A DNA stretch of 39,842 nt, from assembly GCF_029975155.1 (NCBI RefSeq), contig NZ_JARKPQ010000152.1:1-39842 (forward strand), written 5' to 3'. Origin of the DNA: Propionicimonas sp. (GTDB lineage Bacteria; Actinomycetota; Actinomycetes; Propionibacteriales; Propionibacteriaceae). Shown one piece after another: positions 7,738 to 16,816 of this stretch (positions are counted from its first letter, which is position 1; each line of letters begins with the position of its first letter). Below the pieces are notes generated by a model that saw only the letters and a list, made by a program, of their open reading frames with translations, searched no databases and was not told the DNA's origin. The position numbers were made by a program, and so were the translations under genes.

Positions 7738-9125
7738 GCCTCCAGCAGCCGCAGCCACACCTCGCTCGCGGTCGGGTACGCCGGCACGGCGTGCCACAGC
7801 TGGTCGGCGGTCAGACCGCCGACGATCGCGACCGTGGCGGCATGCACCAGCTCGGCCACCTCCTGGCCGGCGAAGGTCGCGCCGAGGAGGCGACCCGTCC
7901 CGGGCTCGAAGACCAGTGAGGCCTGGCCGGACGCGTCGTCGCGCAGCAGACCGAAGCCCGCCGCACTGTTCATCGGCACGGCAATGGCGTCGACGGTCCG
8001 GCCGGCGGCGCGGGCCTGCGCCTCGGTGAGCCCCGTGGAGGCCACCTGCGGGTCGCTGAACACCACCTGCGGCACCGGGACGTCCGCGGGAGCCTCCGGC
8101 ACCGGACGTCCGTCGGCGCGGGCTGCGATGGCCGCACCGGCGAGCCGTGCGGTGTACTTGCCCCAGTGGGTGAGGGCCGCCTGCCCGCTGGCGTCGCCGA
8201 CGACGTACAGCCAGTCGGGACGCGCGCCGGCGTCGGCGAGGGCCTCGGGGGACAGCCCGATGTTCTCCAGCCCGAGCTCTGCGATGGCCGGACGCCGTCC
8301 CGTGGCGACGAGGACCTCCGCGAACTCCAGCGCGGAGCCGTCGACCTCGAGCCGGACCGGACCACCGTGCACCCTGCCGAGGCCGGTGTCGGTGCCGTCG
8401 AGCCGGGCGGCGGCGCCGACGGACGCGCCGAGCCGCACGTCCACGCCGTCGGCGCGCAGGCCGTCGGCGACCAGGTGGGACGCGAACGGCTCGAACCGGT
8501 CCAGCAGTCGGTCGCCGCGGACGAGCATGGTGACCCTGGACCCGAGCGCGGCCAGCCAGCGGGACGCCTCCACGGCGACCACGCCACCACCGACGACGGC
8601 GATGGACTCAGGCACCTCCACGACGCCGGTCGCGTCGCGGGAGGTCCACGGGTGCAGGCCGGCGAAGGCCGGCGGAATGACCGGCGCGCTGCCGGTGGCG
8701 ACCACCACGGCATGGCGTGCCTCGACCTCCCGGGCCGAGCCGTCGTTGCCGGCGATGGCCACGCGCCGCTCACCGGTCAGCCGCGCGGTGCCGCGAGCCA
8801 CCTCGATCCCGGCTCCCGTGGCCCATTCCGCCTGCCCGGAGTCGTCGTAGTCCGACACCCAGGCGTCCCGCCGCGCGAGCAGGGCCGGCACGTCCAGGTC
8901 GATCCGGGCGGGCAGCCCGCCCAGATGCTCGGCGGCATCGCGTACCTCCAGCGGGCGGAGCAGCGCCTTGCTCGGCATGCACGCGTGATACGAGCACTCG
9001 CCACCGACGAGCTCGCGCTCCACCAGCAGCGCCGTCCGCTCCGATCCGCGAATCGCGTGGTCGGCGGCGTTCTCGCCCGCCGCCCCCGCACCGATCACCA
9101 CCACGTCATAGATCTCTGCCGCCAT
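7695..9125 (-). CDS. Pyridine nucleotide-disulfide oxidoreductase (class I flavoprotein)
   Basis: A 476-residue flavoprotein with the FAD-binding motif VVVIGAGAAGENAA at the N-terminus and the redox-active disulfide Cys44/Cys49 in GGECSYHACMPSK. A second dinucleotide motif, VVGGGVVAVEASRWLA, binds NAD(P)H. ATGRRPAI and VGDASG close the FAD site, and a dimerisation domain follows. Where lipoamide, glutathione and mycothione reductases carry HPT with a catalytic His, this protein reads AYPTASE, so Tyr stands at that place. The substrate is therefore uncertain; a thiol-disulfide reductase or a quinone/metal reductase is possible. The ATG at 9125 was chosen because the FAD motif starts at residue 8. 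Confidence 0.88.
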   Translation of the reverse strand: MAAEIYDVVVIGAGAAGENAADHAIRGSERTALLVERELVGGECSYHACMPSKALLRPLEVRDAAEHLGGLPARIDLDVPALLARRDAWVSDYDDSGQAEWATGAGIEVARGTARLTGERRVAIAGNDGSAREVEARHAVVVATGSAPVIPPAFAGLHPWTSRDATGVVEVPESIAVVGGGVVAVEASRWLAALGSRVTMLVRGDRLLDRFEPFASHLVADGLRADGVDVRLGASVGAAARLDGTDTGLGRVHGGPVRLEVDGSALEFAEVLVATGRRPAIAELGLENIGLSPEALADAGARPDWLYVVGDASGQAALTHWGKYTARLAGAAIAARADGRPVPEAPADVPVPQVVFSDPQVASTGLTEAQARAAGRTVDAIAVPMNSAAGFGLLRDDASGQASLVFEPGTGRLLGATFAGQEVAELVHAATVAIVGGLTADQLWHAVPAYPTASEVWLRLLEAYRVAEDDPSPRTR

Positions 9126-9218
9126 CGGCCCAGTCTCGTCCAGGTCACGATCCGGCAACAGACCGCGCGAGTGAGGGGGATTACGCAACGAAGCCGGTAC
9201 CGCTACCGTGATAGCGGC

Positions 9219-10169
9219 ATGAAGACACTGCGTTCGCTCGGCATCGCCGCCGGCGTCACCACCCTCGCTCTCCTCGCCGGCTGCAGTGCCGGCTCTGCCA
9301 GCATGCCGGCCGGTTCCGCAGCCGCCGGCGAGGAGCCCGGCGACCTGTCTGCCGCCGATCGGGCGGAGGACGCGGGCAGCCTGCCGTCCGCAGCGGAGGG
9401 GCAACCGGAAGAGGTGCCCGGCCCGGCCGTCGCCCAGAAACTGGCGCGCACCGCGCGCGTGGGCATCACGGTCACCGACGTGGAGGCCGCGGCCACCCAA
9501 CTGCGGGACCTCGCGGCGGCGATGGGTGGTCAGGTCACCGCGGAGAACCTCGTCGCGAGGACCGATGCCGACGCCGAGGAGGACCGCGGCCCGGTCTCGA
9601 CGATCGTGATCAGTGTTCCCGCCGACCGGCTCGACTCCACGCTCGACCAGCTGAAGTCCGTCGGCACGCTCACCAGCCGCGTCATCTCCTCGGAGGACGT
9701 CACCACCCAGGTGGCCGACGTCGATTCGCGGATCAAGACCCTCGACGCCTCCATCGACCGGCTGCGCGACCTGTCGGAGAAGGCCGGCAGCATCCGCGAG
9801 CTGACCGAGCTCGAGGCCCAGCTCACCTCGCGGATCGCCGAGCGGGACTCGCTGGTCGCGCAGCAGCGCGCGCTGGCCGGACGAGTGGCCCAGTCGCCGG
9901 TCACGATCACCCTGCGCACGCCGGCGCAGGCCAGCGAACTGGAGACCACCGGCTTCATCGGCGGCCTCATCGCCGGCTGGAACGCACTGCTGGCCAGCAG
10001 CAAGGTGCTGATGACCGTGATCGGGGCCGTCCTGCCCTTCGCGGCCGTGGTGGCAGTGGTGCTGATCCCGCTGCTGCTGTGGCGGCGGCGCTCCCGTCGC
10101 CGCGCCGGGGCCGGACCGGTGTCCCCCGTCGGGGGGACAGACGATCCGGGCTCCGACTCCCTAGGATGA
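9219..10169 (+). CDS. DUF4349 lipoprotein
   Basis: A 316-residue lipoprotein. The signal peptide ends in the lipobox LALLAGC with Cys22 as the lipidation site. A low-complexity linker to about residue 70 is followed by the DUF4349 domain (VGITVTDVEAAATQL, then long charged helices at about 150-215 that look like a coiled coil). One transmembrane helix near 262-285 precedes a basic tail RRRRSRRRAG. It is thus anchored at both ends, with the coiled coil outside. It diverges from the flavoprotein gene across 93 bases. No function is established for the family. Confidence 0.88.
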   Translation: MKTLRSLGIAAGVTTLALLAGCSAGSASMPAGSAAAGEEPGDLSAADRAEDAGSLPSAAEGQPEEVPGPAVAQKLARTARVGITVTDVEAAATQLRDLAAAMGGQVTAENLVARTDADAEEDRGPVSTIVISVPADRLDSTLDQLKSVGTLTSRVISSEDVTTQVADVDSRIKTLDASIDRLRDLSEKAGSIRELTELEAQLTSRIAERDSLVAQQRALAGRVAQSPVTITLRTPAQASELETTGFIGGLIAGWNALLASSKVLMTVIGAVLPFAAVVAVVLIPLLLWRRRSRRRAGAGPVSPVGGTDDPGSDSLG

Positions 10170-10258
10170 GCAGCGCAGGGGGGGAGCAGGCGCTAACTGT
10201 TGCGAGGCCGCGAGGCTGAGAGCGACTGACCTGAGGACTACAAAGATCGCAGCACATC

Positions 10259-10298
10259 AGTGAAGCGGACGAGGCCGAGTCGGCCCGTCCGCTTCACT
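10259..10298. terminator. Bidirectional terminator hairpin
   Basis: AGTGAAGCGGACG (10259-10271) pairs with the matching arm 10286-10298, A10272 is bulged, GGCC (10273-10276) pairs with GGCC (10282-10285), and the loop is GAGTC. It lies between two convergent genes. The preceding 90 bases after the DUF4349 gene hold no other recognisable element. Confidence 0.8.
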
Positions 10299-10308
10299 GG
10301 TTCCGGGG

Positions 10309-13300
10309 TCAGTCGACCGCGGCGGTGTCCACCCGGCCCGCGTCGACGAGCCGTCCGCCGGAGTAGGCGCCGACCGCCACGTCACCCGCGGCGATGCCGG
10401 GCAGCTTCCTGGCCGTCGCCCGGTCCACGCGCAGCGCGATGTGGTTGGCCAGCTCCGGATGTGCCGCCAGCACCGCCGCGGGCAGCCCGCGTGGATCGTA
10501 ACGGAGCAGCGCCTCGTCGCCGCCGGTGATGTCCTCCGCGTCCACCGCCAGTCCGTCGGGACCAGCCCAGTGCAGCCGGTACTCCAGCCGGGAGGGCTCC
10601 ACCGGCAGCGCCTCCGCCGGCCAGGCGATCAGGTCCGGCGTCAGCCACACGCCCCGGACCTCCGCCAGGCTCGGCTCGGTCGTGGGTCGGGTGACGGACG
10701 TGGTCACCTCGTGGGTGGCGCGGTTGTAGTTGACCCGCACCACCAGGCCGGTGTCCGGCACGTCCACCGCGACCCTCTGCCCGGTGGGGTACCAGTCCGC
10801 CTGGTCGGTGGCGAAGTTGTGCGCGATCTGGAATTCGTAGCTGCCGGCCGGCAACTCGCTGGTGGCCCAGGTGTAGGTCCCGTCGCCGTCGGGATCCTGC
10901 AACCACGGACGCATGCAGTCGGGCGCGTTGTCACTGCCACAGCCGAGTTCGCTGTTCCACGTGCCCGGGGCGGTGATCAGGTCGCCCTCGACGGTCGAGG
11001 TGACGTAGTGCGTGCGATGGTCGTAGTAGAAGGTGATTCCGGGCGCGCTGCTGGTGATCGAGATGTTGTCGCCGTTGGGTCTGCCACCGGCGCCGTAGTT
11101 CTCGTCCCAGCTGTTGTCGATGGCCACCTTGTAGGCGTACGACCCCGGCGGCACCGGGAGCGTGCCCGTCCAGATCCCGTCGGTGGCACGCAGGGACAGC
11201 TGCGCCTGCGGGCAGTCCGGCTGCCAGTCGTCGCTGCAGCCGATCTCGTTGTTGAGCGAGCCCGGCACGCTCACCGCGTCCGGCTGGGTGACCGGCCCGA
11301 CCGATCCGTCGTCGCCACCGGAGGCCGGCGGTGTGCCCACGATGCCGTAGGACGCGGCAGCGCTCACCCGCCCGGACGCGTCCCGCGCGACCGCGCGGTA
11401 CTCCAGCAGCGTGCCGGTCCGGAACCCGGTGACGTCGTGGAAGACCCGGTACGGCGCGCTGTCATCCGTGCCGAGGGCTCGCCAGGTGGTGGTGCCCACC
11501 GGGCGGTACCAGAAGCTGACCTGGCTGAACGCGCCCGTGTCCAGTTCGGCGGAGATCTCCGCCCGGCCGCCGACCACGCCGCCGGGCGCGGGAGCGGTCA
11601 CCGTCACCAGCGGGGGTCGCCAACCGCGGTCGACCCGGCTGTGCGCCTTGTACACCACCGCGGACAGCGCCGGAACGGTGACCTTGACCCGGGCGTTGCG
11701 GTCGCTGCGCACCGCCGTCCTCGCACCGTAGATCGGGGAGAACCGCTCGTTGGCGTTGAACGTGGTGAAGGTCGCGGACTTCGCCGTGGTCGCGTTGTTC
11801 AGCGCCACCACGTACTCGGTGCCGCGGTCGTCCACGCGGCTGAAGGCGTAGATGCCCGCGTTCTTCGACGCGTAGCGGTGCACCTGGGCGCCGTCCGCCA
11901 GGCCCGGATTGGCCGTGCGCAGCGCGGCCAGCCTGCTGATGAACCGGTACAGCGGTGCCTTCTGGTCATAGCGGTCCTTCGCGCCCGGCGTCCCGCCCAG
12001 CACCGGCTCGGTCGCGTACTGCTCGGTGCGGGTGGCGAACATGTCCTGTCGGGCGTCCTTGTCGCCGCCGGCGCCGATGAAGCCCTGCTCGTCGCCGTAG
12101 TAGACGATCGGCTGGCCGCGGGTGAGGTACATCAGCGCGTTCGCGAGCTGCACCCGTTTCATCAGGTCGGCGTCGTCGCTGATCCCGCCGCCGCGCAGCA
12201 GGGAGGACAGCCGGCCCATGTCGTGGTTGCCGAGGAAAGTCGGCAACTGGTACGCGTTCGAATCGGTGTCGGTGTAGTAGTCGTCGGCCACGAACAGGTC
12301 CCGCAGTCCCGTCGTGGCCTTGCCCTGGGCGAAGGCCTGCGCCTGCGCCTGGAAGCCGAAGTCCAGCGTCGCCGGCAGCTTCGCGGTGGTCGTGAACGTC
12401 GACATGTACTCCGGACGGGCGTCGTAGACCTCGCCGAACATGAAGAAGTCGCGGTTCCCGATCCGCTTCGCCTCGGCCAGCATCGCGGGCGAGAACTCCT
12501 GCCAGAAGGCCGTGTTGACGTGCTTGACCGTGTCGATCCGGAAGCCGTCGATGCCGAAGTCCACCCAGGCGGAGTAGGCGTCGATCATGCCGTCGACGAC
12601 CTTCGGGTTCTCGGTGAACAGGTCGTCCAGGCCGACGAAGTCGCCGTACTCGGATGACTCACCGGCGAACGTGGAGTCGCCCCGGTTGTGGTACAGCGTC
12701 GGGTCGTTCAGCCAGGCCGGCACCTTCACGTTCGCGTCGGCGTCGTTGTGGAAGTACGGGTGGTACGGGAACGAGGTGTTCACGTCGAGGGCGGGGAAGT
12801 CGTCCGAGCCCGCCACCGCCGCCGGGTCGAACTCCCGGCCGGAGGCGTCGAGGTACGGCCTGTCCGCGGTCGGCACGTAGGTGTAGGTGCCCTCGCGGTA
12901 GTCGATCACGTCCGCGGTGTGGTTGGTGATGATGTCGAAGAACACCTTCATGCCCTTGGCGTGGGCCTTCCGGATCAGCTCCTTCATGTCGGCATTGGTG
13001 CCCAGGTGCGGGTCGATCGTGGTGAAGTCGGTGATCCAGTAGCCGTGGTAGCCGGCGCTCTCGTTGCCGGGGGTGCCCTGCACCGGACGGTTCTTGAACG
13101 CCGGGGTCAGCCAGATCGCGGTGGTGCCGAGGCCCTTGATGTAGTCGAGCTTCCTGACGAGGCCCTGCAGGTCGCCGCCGTGGTAGAACCCCTTGTCGGT
13201 CGGGTCGAAGCCGGTCTGCAGCCGGTCGCCGGTGAGGCCCCCGGCGTCGTTGCCGCGGTTGCCGTTGGCGAACCGGTCGGCCATCACGAAGTAGTAGCGC

Positions 13301-13764
13301 TCGTCGGTGAGCGGACGGCGCAGTGACTCGTCCGCCAGCTTCCGGTCGGCGCGGGTGGTGGCGCCGCTGAGGTCCACCGGCCGGACGCCGATCCGGTGGG
13401 AGTCGGCGTCGAAGCTGAACTCCAGCCGGGCCCTGCCGGCGAGGCCGAGCGGCAGATTGGGACCGTTGGCGCGTCCGTCCGCGCCGTAGTTGACGTCCCA
13501 GCTGTCGTTGACGGCGATCTTGAACTCGTAGTCGCCGGCAGGCACCGTGAAGGTCGCCCGCCAGGTACTGGTGCCGGGCACGTTCGCGAGATGCGTGGCG
13601 GCGCAACCGGGCTGCCAGTCGTCGGGGCAGCCCAGTTCGCTCTGCAGGGAGCCCGCCAGCGTCACCGAGTCGGTGGCGGCGCGGGCGGACGGGGCGGTGC
13701 CGGCGGCGATCACGCCGGCGGCAAGGCTGAGGCTGAGCAGGATGCTGAGGACGGGACGGCGCAT
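10309..13764 (-). CDS. Secreted GH13 alpha-amylase with X25 modules, pullulanase half missing
   Basis: A 1151-residue secreted starch-degrading enzyme. The signal peptide ends in APSARA-ATD. Then come an X25-type starch-binding module (about 30-128) and a GH13 barrel with all four conserved regions: DIITNH (Asp about 277), GFRIDTVKH (nucleophile Asp about 411), FGEVYD (acid Glu about 445) and FLGNHD (Asp about 515). An Ig-like module (about 690-795), two more X25 modules (starting about 826 and 926), and a pullulanase N2-like domain (from about 1031) follow. The start was set at the ATG at 13764 because AAGGAG lies 7 bases before it; the upstream ATG at 13782 would contain that site. The protein stops just where actinobacterial amylopullulanases continue into a second catalytic domain. 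Confidence 0.9.
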   Translation of the reverse strand: MRRPVLSILLSLSLAAGVIAAGTAPSARAATDSVTLAGSLQSELGCPDDWQPGCAATHLANVPGTSTWRATFTVPAGDYEFKIAVNDSWDVNYGADGRANGPNLPLGLAGRARLEFSFDADSHRIGVRPVDLSGATTRADRKLADESLRRPLTDERYYFVMADRFANGNRGNDAGGLTGDRLQTGFDPTDKGFYHGGDLQGLVRKLDYIKGLGTTAIWLTPAFKNRPVQGTPGNESAGYHGYWITDFTTIDPHLGTNADMKELIRKAHAKGMKVFFDIITNHTADVIDYREGTYTYVPTADRPYLDASGREFDPAAVAGSDDFPALDVNTSFPYHPYFHNDADANVKVPAWLNDPTLYHNRGDSTFAGESSEYGDFVGLDDLFTENPKVVDGMIDAYSAWVDFGIDGFRIDTVKHVNTAFWQEFSPAMLAEAKRIGNRDFFMFGEVYDARPEYMSTFTTTAKLPATLDFGFQAQAQAFAQGKATTGLRDLFVADDYYTDTDSNAYQLPTFLGNHDMGRLSSLLRGGGISDDADLMKRVQLANALMYLTRGQPIVYYGDEQGFIGAGGDKDARQDMFATRTEQYATEPVLGGTPGAKDRYDQKAPLYRFISRLAALRTANPGLADGAQVHRYASKNAGIYAFSRVDDRGTEYVVALNNATTAKSATFTTFNANERFSPIYGARTAVRSDRNARVKVTVPALSAVVYKAHSRVDRGWRPPLVTVTAPAPGGVVGGRAEISAELDTGAFSQVSFWYRPVGTTTWRALGTDDSAPYRVFHDVTGFRTGTLLEYRAVARDASGRVSAAASYGIVGTPPASGGDDGSVGPVTQPDAVSVPGSLNNEIGCSDDWQPDCPQAQLSLRATDGIWTGTLPVPPGSYAYKVAIDNSWDENYGAGGRPNGDNISITSSAPGITFYYDHRTHYVTSTVEGDLITAPGTWNSELGCGSDNAPDCMRPWLQDPDGDGTYTWATSELPAGSYEFQIAHNFATDQADWYPTGQRVAVDVPDTGLVVRVNYNRATHEVTTSVTRPTTEPSLAEVRGVWLTPDLIAWPAEALPVEPSRLEYRLHWAGPDGLAVDAEDITGGDEALLRYDPRGLPAAVLAAHPELANHIALRVDRATARKLPGIAAGDVAVGAYSGGRLVDAGRVDTAAVD

Positions 13765-13822
13765 TCGATGCTCCTTCGACATCGGTGCGGTGGCGGAGCC
13801 GCGCGGGGTGAATCCCCGCAGA

Positions 13823-14437
13823 CTAACGCCGGCCGGGCAGCAACCGGTCCAGCAGGGGGTTGAGCAGAAGTACCAGCATTGCCCAGTACTGCACTCCGGG
13901 CACCGCGACGGCCAGCAGGAGCGCGAGCGCGAAGAGTCCGCAGGCGATCACCGTCGGCGCCGTCCGGATGAGCTTCGCGGGGGTCTCGGGCGCGAGCAGT
14001 TCGGGCCGGCGTCGCAGCCAGGCCACCATCGCGAGGCTGATCAGGCTGCTGGCGAGCAGCGTGCCGATGTAGATCGCGAGTTGCGCCGGATCGGTCTCCA
14101 TGGCGCCCACCATCGCCGTGGCCACGGGGAGCCAGACGATGGTGAACATCCAGGCGACGTTCAGCCACAGCAGCACCGGATCCTGCCGCTCGACGTGCTC
14201 GAACAGCCGGTCGTGACCCCGCCAGAAGGCGGCGATGATCACGAAGCTGAGCGCGAAGGCGAACAGCTGCCCGTCGTGCTCGTGCAGATAGGCCGCGGTG
14301 TCGAGCCCGTTCCGGGCCGCTTCGGTGACGGACTCCAGGAGCGGGAGGATGAGCAGGGTCATGGCGATTGCCACGACGGCGTCGGTGAAGAACACGAGCC
14401 GTTCCGCCGGACGGAGCTGGCTGGTCGGTGGTGCCAT
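13823..14437 (-). CDS. TMEM175-family (DUF1211) membrane protein
   Basis: A 204-residue protein with about six transmembrane helices. The first helix carries the family signature RLVFFTDAVVAIAMTLL (RxxxFxDxVxAI). A second conserved FALSFVIIAAFWRGHDRLF segment follows. Bacterial TMEM175 homologues are potassium channels with a hydrophobic rather than TVGYG filter. It lies upstream of the amylase gene in the same direction, but about 60 bases and a separate ribosome binding site intervene. Confidence 0.85.
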   Translation of the reverse strand: MAPPTSQLRPAERLVFFTDAVVAIAMTLLILPLLESVTEAARNGLDTAAYLHEHDGQLFAFALSFVIIAAFWRGHDRLFEHVERQDPVLLWLNVAWMFTIVWLPVATAMVGAMETDPAQLAIYIGTLLASSLISLAMVAWLRRRPELLAPETPAKLIRTAPTVIACGLFALALLLAVAVPGVQYWAMLVLLLNPLLDRLLPGRR

Positions 14438-14526
14438 GCCTCGACCTAACCGGCGCCCGTGGCCGTGCGCAAGCTCTCGGCGGGAGCAGGCCCTGTTGCT
14501 AAGAGAGTCAAGGAAGCCTAAGAATA

Positions 14527-15651
14527 GTGAGCATGACGCTGAGTCCCCGCGAGCGGGAGATCCTCGCCCTGCTGCGCGCGCAGCCGATGCTGGACGCGGC
14601 GGGTCTGGCCCGGAGCCTGGGCACCACCAAGGGCGCCGTGGCGGTCGCGCTCTCCTCCCTCACCCAGAAGGGCGAGATCGTCGGCCGCGGCTACCTGCTC
14701 CGTGGCGAGCCCTGGGCGGTGGTGGTCGGGGGAGCGGCCTGGGACATCAAGGCCCGCAGCCTGGGCATGGCGCGGCTGCACACGTCGAACCCGGCCGTGG
14801 TCACCCGCACGCCCGGCGGTGTCGGCCGGAACATCGCCGAGGGTCTCGCGCGGCTGGGTGAACGGGTCCACCTCCTCGCGGCCGTCGGCATGGACGCGGC
14901 GGGCAGGGAACTCCTCGCCCGGACCGCCGACGCGGGCGTGTACGTCGACCGGGTGGCGGAGAGCCCGCAGCCGACCGGCAGTTACCTCGCCGCGCTCGAC
15001 GCGTCCGGGGAACTGGTGATCGGCCTGTCGGACTTCGCGGCCACGGACGCGATGGACGTGGCCGCGCTCAGCAACGCGCAGGAGCTGATCGGGCGTGCGG
15101 CCGTCGTCGTGGTCGACGCGAACATCCCGGTGGACGTGGCGGCGTGGGTGCTGGGAGTCGCCGACGCCCGTGGCGTCCGGGTGGTGCTGGAGCCGGTGAG
15201 CGTGGCGAAGGCGGCACGGGTGGCGCCGCTGCTCACCTCGGACCGTCCGGTCTTCGCAGTGACCCCCAACGCGGATGAACTGGGCGCTCTGGCCGGCCGG
15301 CCCGTGGCCCACAGCGAGGACGACATCCTCGCGGCGGCCAGGACGCTGCAGGACCGTGGGGTCGTCCACGTCTGGGTCAGCCGCGGCGACGAGGGCAGCC
15401 TGCTGGTCAGCCCCGAGCGTGTCGTGGCGATTCCGGCAGTGCCCGCCCGGGTGGACGACGTCACCGGTGCGGGCGACGCCCTCACCACGGGGTTCGTCCA
15501 CGGACTGCTGCGCGGGGACGACCCGGAGGCGGCAGCCCGCCGCGGGCATCTCGCCGCGGCCCTCACCGTGGCCAGCAGCCACACCGTCAGACCCGACCTG
15601 GGCGCCGCGATCGCCGCGGCCCCCGCCGAGAACGAAGGAGCCAGACCGTGA
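14527..15651 (+). CDS. psuK: Pseudouridine kinase with N-terminal winged helix
   Basis: A 374-residue PfkB-family kinase that phosphorylates pseudouridine to the 5'-phosphate used by PsuG. Residues 1-60 form a MarR-like winged helix (LSPREREILALLRAQPMLDA, then TKGAVAVALSSL), and the kinase starts at WAVVVGGAAWDI. The PfkB signature VDDVTGAGDALTTGF gives catalytic Asp near 317. The GTG at 14527 follows AGGAAG by 10 bases; an ATG at 14533 is an alternative. Promoter-like TTGCTA (14496) and AAGAAT (14520, 18-base spacer) would make a transcript starting about at that ATG. The fused helix-turn-helix suggests that the kinase represses its own operon. Confidence 0.88.
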   Translation: MSMTLSPREREILALLRAQPMLDAAGLARSLGTTKGAVAVALSSLTQKGEIVGRGYLLRGEPWAVVVGGAAWDIKARSLGMARLHTSNPAVVTRTPGGVGRNIAEGLARLGERVHLLAAVGMDAAGRELLARTADAGVYVDRVAESPQPTGSYLAALDASGELVIGLSDFAATDAMDVAALSNAQELIGRAAVVVVDANIPVDVAAWVLGVADARGVRVVLEPVSVAKAARVAPLLTSDRPVFAVTPNADELGALAGRPVAHSEDDILAAARTLQDRGVVHVWVSRGDEGSLLVSPERVVAIPAVPARVDDVTGAGDALTTGFVHGLLRGDDPEAAARRGHLAAALTVASSHTVRPDLGAAIAAAPAENEGARP

Positions 15652-16568
15652 CCGATCCCCATCCGATGCTCGACATCGCCGTGGAGGTGCGGGACGCGCT
15701 CGCGTCCGGGCGGCCGGTGGTAGCGCTGGAGTCCACCATCATCAGCCACGGCATGCCCTACCCGAAGAACGTCCAGACCGCCCGCGAGGTGGAGCAGATC
15801 ATCCGCGAGGGGGGCGCGGTGCCGGCCACGATCGCCGTGCTGCACGGCGTGCCGCGGATCGGCCTGGACGACGCGCAACTCGACCTGCTCGGCTCGGACG
15901 AGCACGTCCGCAAGGTGAGCATCCGCGACCTGCCGTACGTGATCGCGCGCGGTGAGCACGGCGCCACGACCGTCGCCTCGACGATGCGGCTGGCCGCGCT
16001 GGCCGGCATCCGGGTGTTCGTCACCGGCGGCCTCGGCGGCGTCCACCGCGGCGCAGAGCACTCGATGGACGTCTCCGCAGACCTCACCGAGCTGAGTCTC
16101 ACCGACGTGGCCGTGGTCAGCGCGGGAGTGAAGTCTCTGCTGGACATCGGCCGCACGCTCGAGGTGCTCGAGACCCTCGGCGTCCCGGTGGTCACCGTGG
16201 GGTCGGACGACTTCCCCTCCTTCTACTCCCGCTCCAGCGGCTTCCGTTCGCCGCTGCGGCTCGACGGCGCAGCCGAGGTTGCGCGGGCCATGCGGGCCAA
16301 GTGGGGCCTCGGCCTCGCGGGCGGCATGGTGGTGGCGAACCCCATCCCGGTCGAGGACGAGATCCCCGAGACCGAGATCGGCGCCCTGATCGCACGAGCT
16401 GTCGCGGAGGCGGAGGAGAAGGGGATCAGCGGTGCGGCGATCACCCCGTACCTGCTCGGCCGGATCGTCGAGCTCTCCGGCGGCGAGTCGCTGCGCGCCA
16501 ACATCGCGCTGGTCAAGAACAACGCCCGCCTCGGTGCAGCCATCGCCCGGGAGTACGCCGCGCTCTGA
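15648..16568 (+). CDS. psuG: Pseudouridine-5'-phosphate glycosidase
   Basis: A 306-residue enzyme that splits pseudouridine 5'-phosphate into uracil and ribose 5-phosphate. Family hallmarks are all visible: VALESTIISHGMPYP (Glu28), the GEHGATTVASTM loop, TGGLGGVHRG, and AGVKSLLD with Lys162 at the place of the Schiff-base lysine. The start GTG overlaps the psuK stop by 4 bases. Full length and intact. With psuK it makes a complete two-step route for recycling pseudouridine from RNA turnover. Confidence 0.96.
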   Translation: MTDPHPMLDIAVEVRDALASGRPVVALESTIISHGMPYPKNVQTAREVEQIIREGGAVPATIAVLHGVPRIGLDDAQLDLLGSDEHVRKVSIRDLPYVIARGEHGATTVASTMRLAALAGIRVFVTGGLGGVHRGAEHSMDVSADLTELSLTDVAVVSAGVKSLLDIGRTLEVLETLGVPVVTVGSDDFPSFYSRSSGFRSPLRLDGAAEVARAMRAKWGLGLAGGMVVANPIPVEDEIPETEIGALIARAVAEAEEKGISGAAITPYLLGRIVELSGGESLRANIALVKNNARLGAAIAREYAAL

Positions 16569-16570
16569 TC

Positions 16571-16741
16571 CCGCACCCTGGTGCGGCCCCAACCGCTGGT
16601 CGACCCCCCAACCGCTGGTCCCCCTAACCGCCGGTCGAGCTTGTCGAGACCCCGGATGCGTCTCGACAGGCTCGACGGTCGGTTGGGTGGCGGTCGCTCA
16701 GACTGCGTCGGGACCATCCTGCGTCTCGACAGGCTCGACGA
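16571..16741. repeat. Intergenic palindromic repeat cluster, copy 1
   Basis: After a small psuG hairpin (CCGCAC-CCTG-GTGCGG, 16571-16586) come half units AACCGCTGGT at 16591 and 16610 and AACCGCCGGT at 16626. The last continues into GGTCGAGCTTGTCGAGACC (16633-16651). Two inverted copies, GCGTCTCGACAGGCTCGAC, lie at 16658-16676 and 16721-16739. The same arrangement recurs at 24631-24834. Bases 16742-16790 hold nothing else I can name. Confidence 0.8.
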
Positions 16742-16792
16742 CCGGTGGTGGGCTCGTGCTCGACGATCGATCCGCGGCGATGACATAGGTTA

Positions 16793-16816
16793 ATATCTGC
16801 GTATGGACGCAGATAT
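16793..16816. promoter_or_regulatory. ArsR-type operator over the repressor start codon
   Basis: A perfect 10-bp inverted repeat, ATATCTGCGT (16793-16802) and ACGCAGATAT (16807-16816), is separated by ATGG. The ATG of that spacer is the arsR start codon. A TAATAT-like -10 box (16791-16796) overlaps the left arm and would place transcription start at about the ATG, giving a leaderless message. Binding here would block polymerase. AT-rich 12-2-12-type palindromes are the usual ArsR/SmtB sites. Confidence 0.75.
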
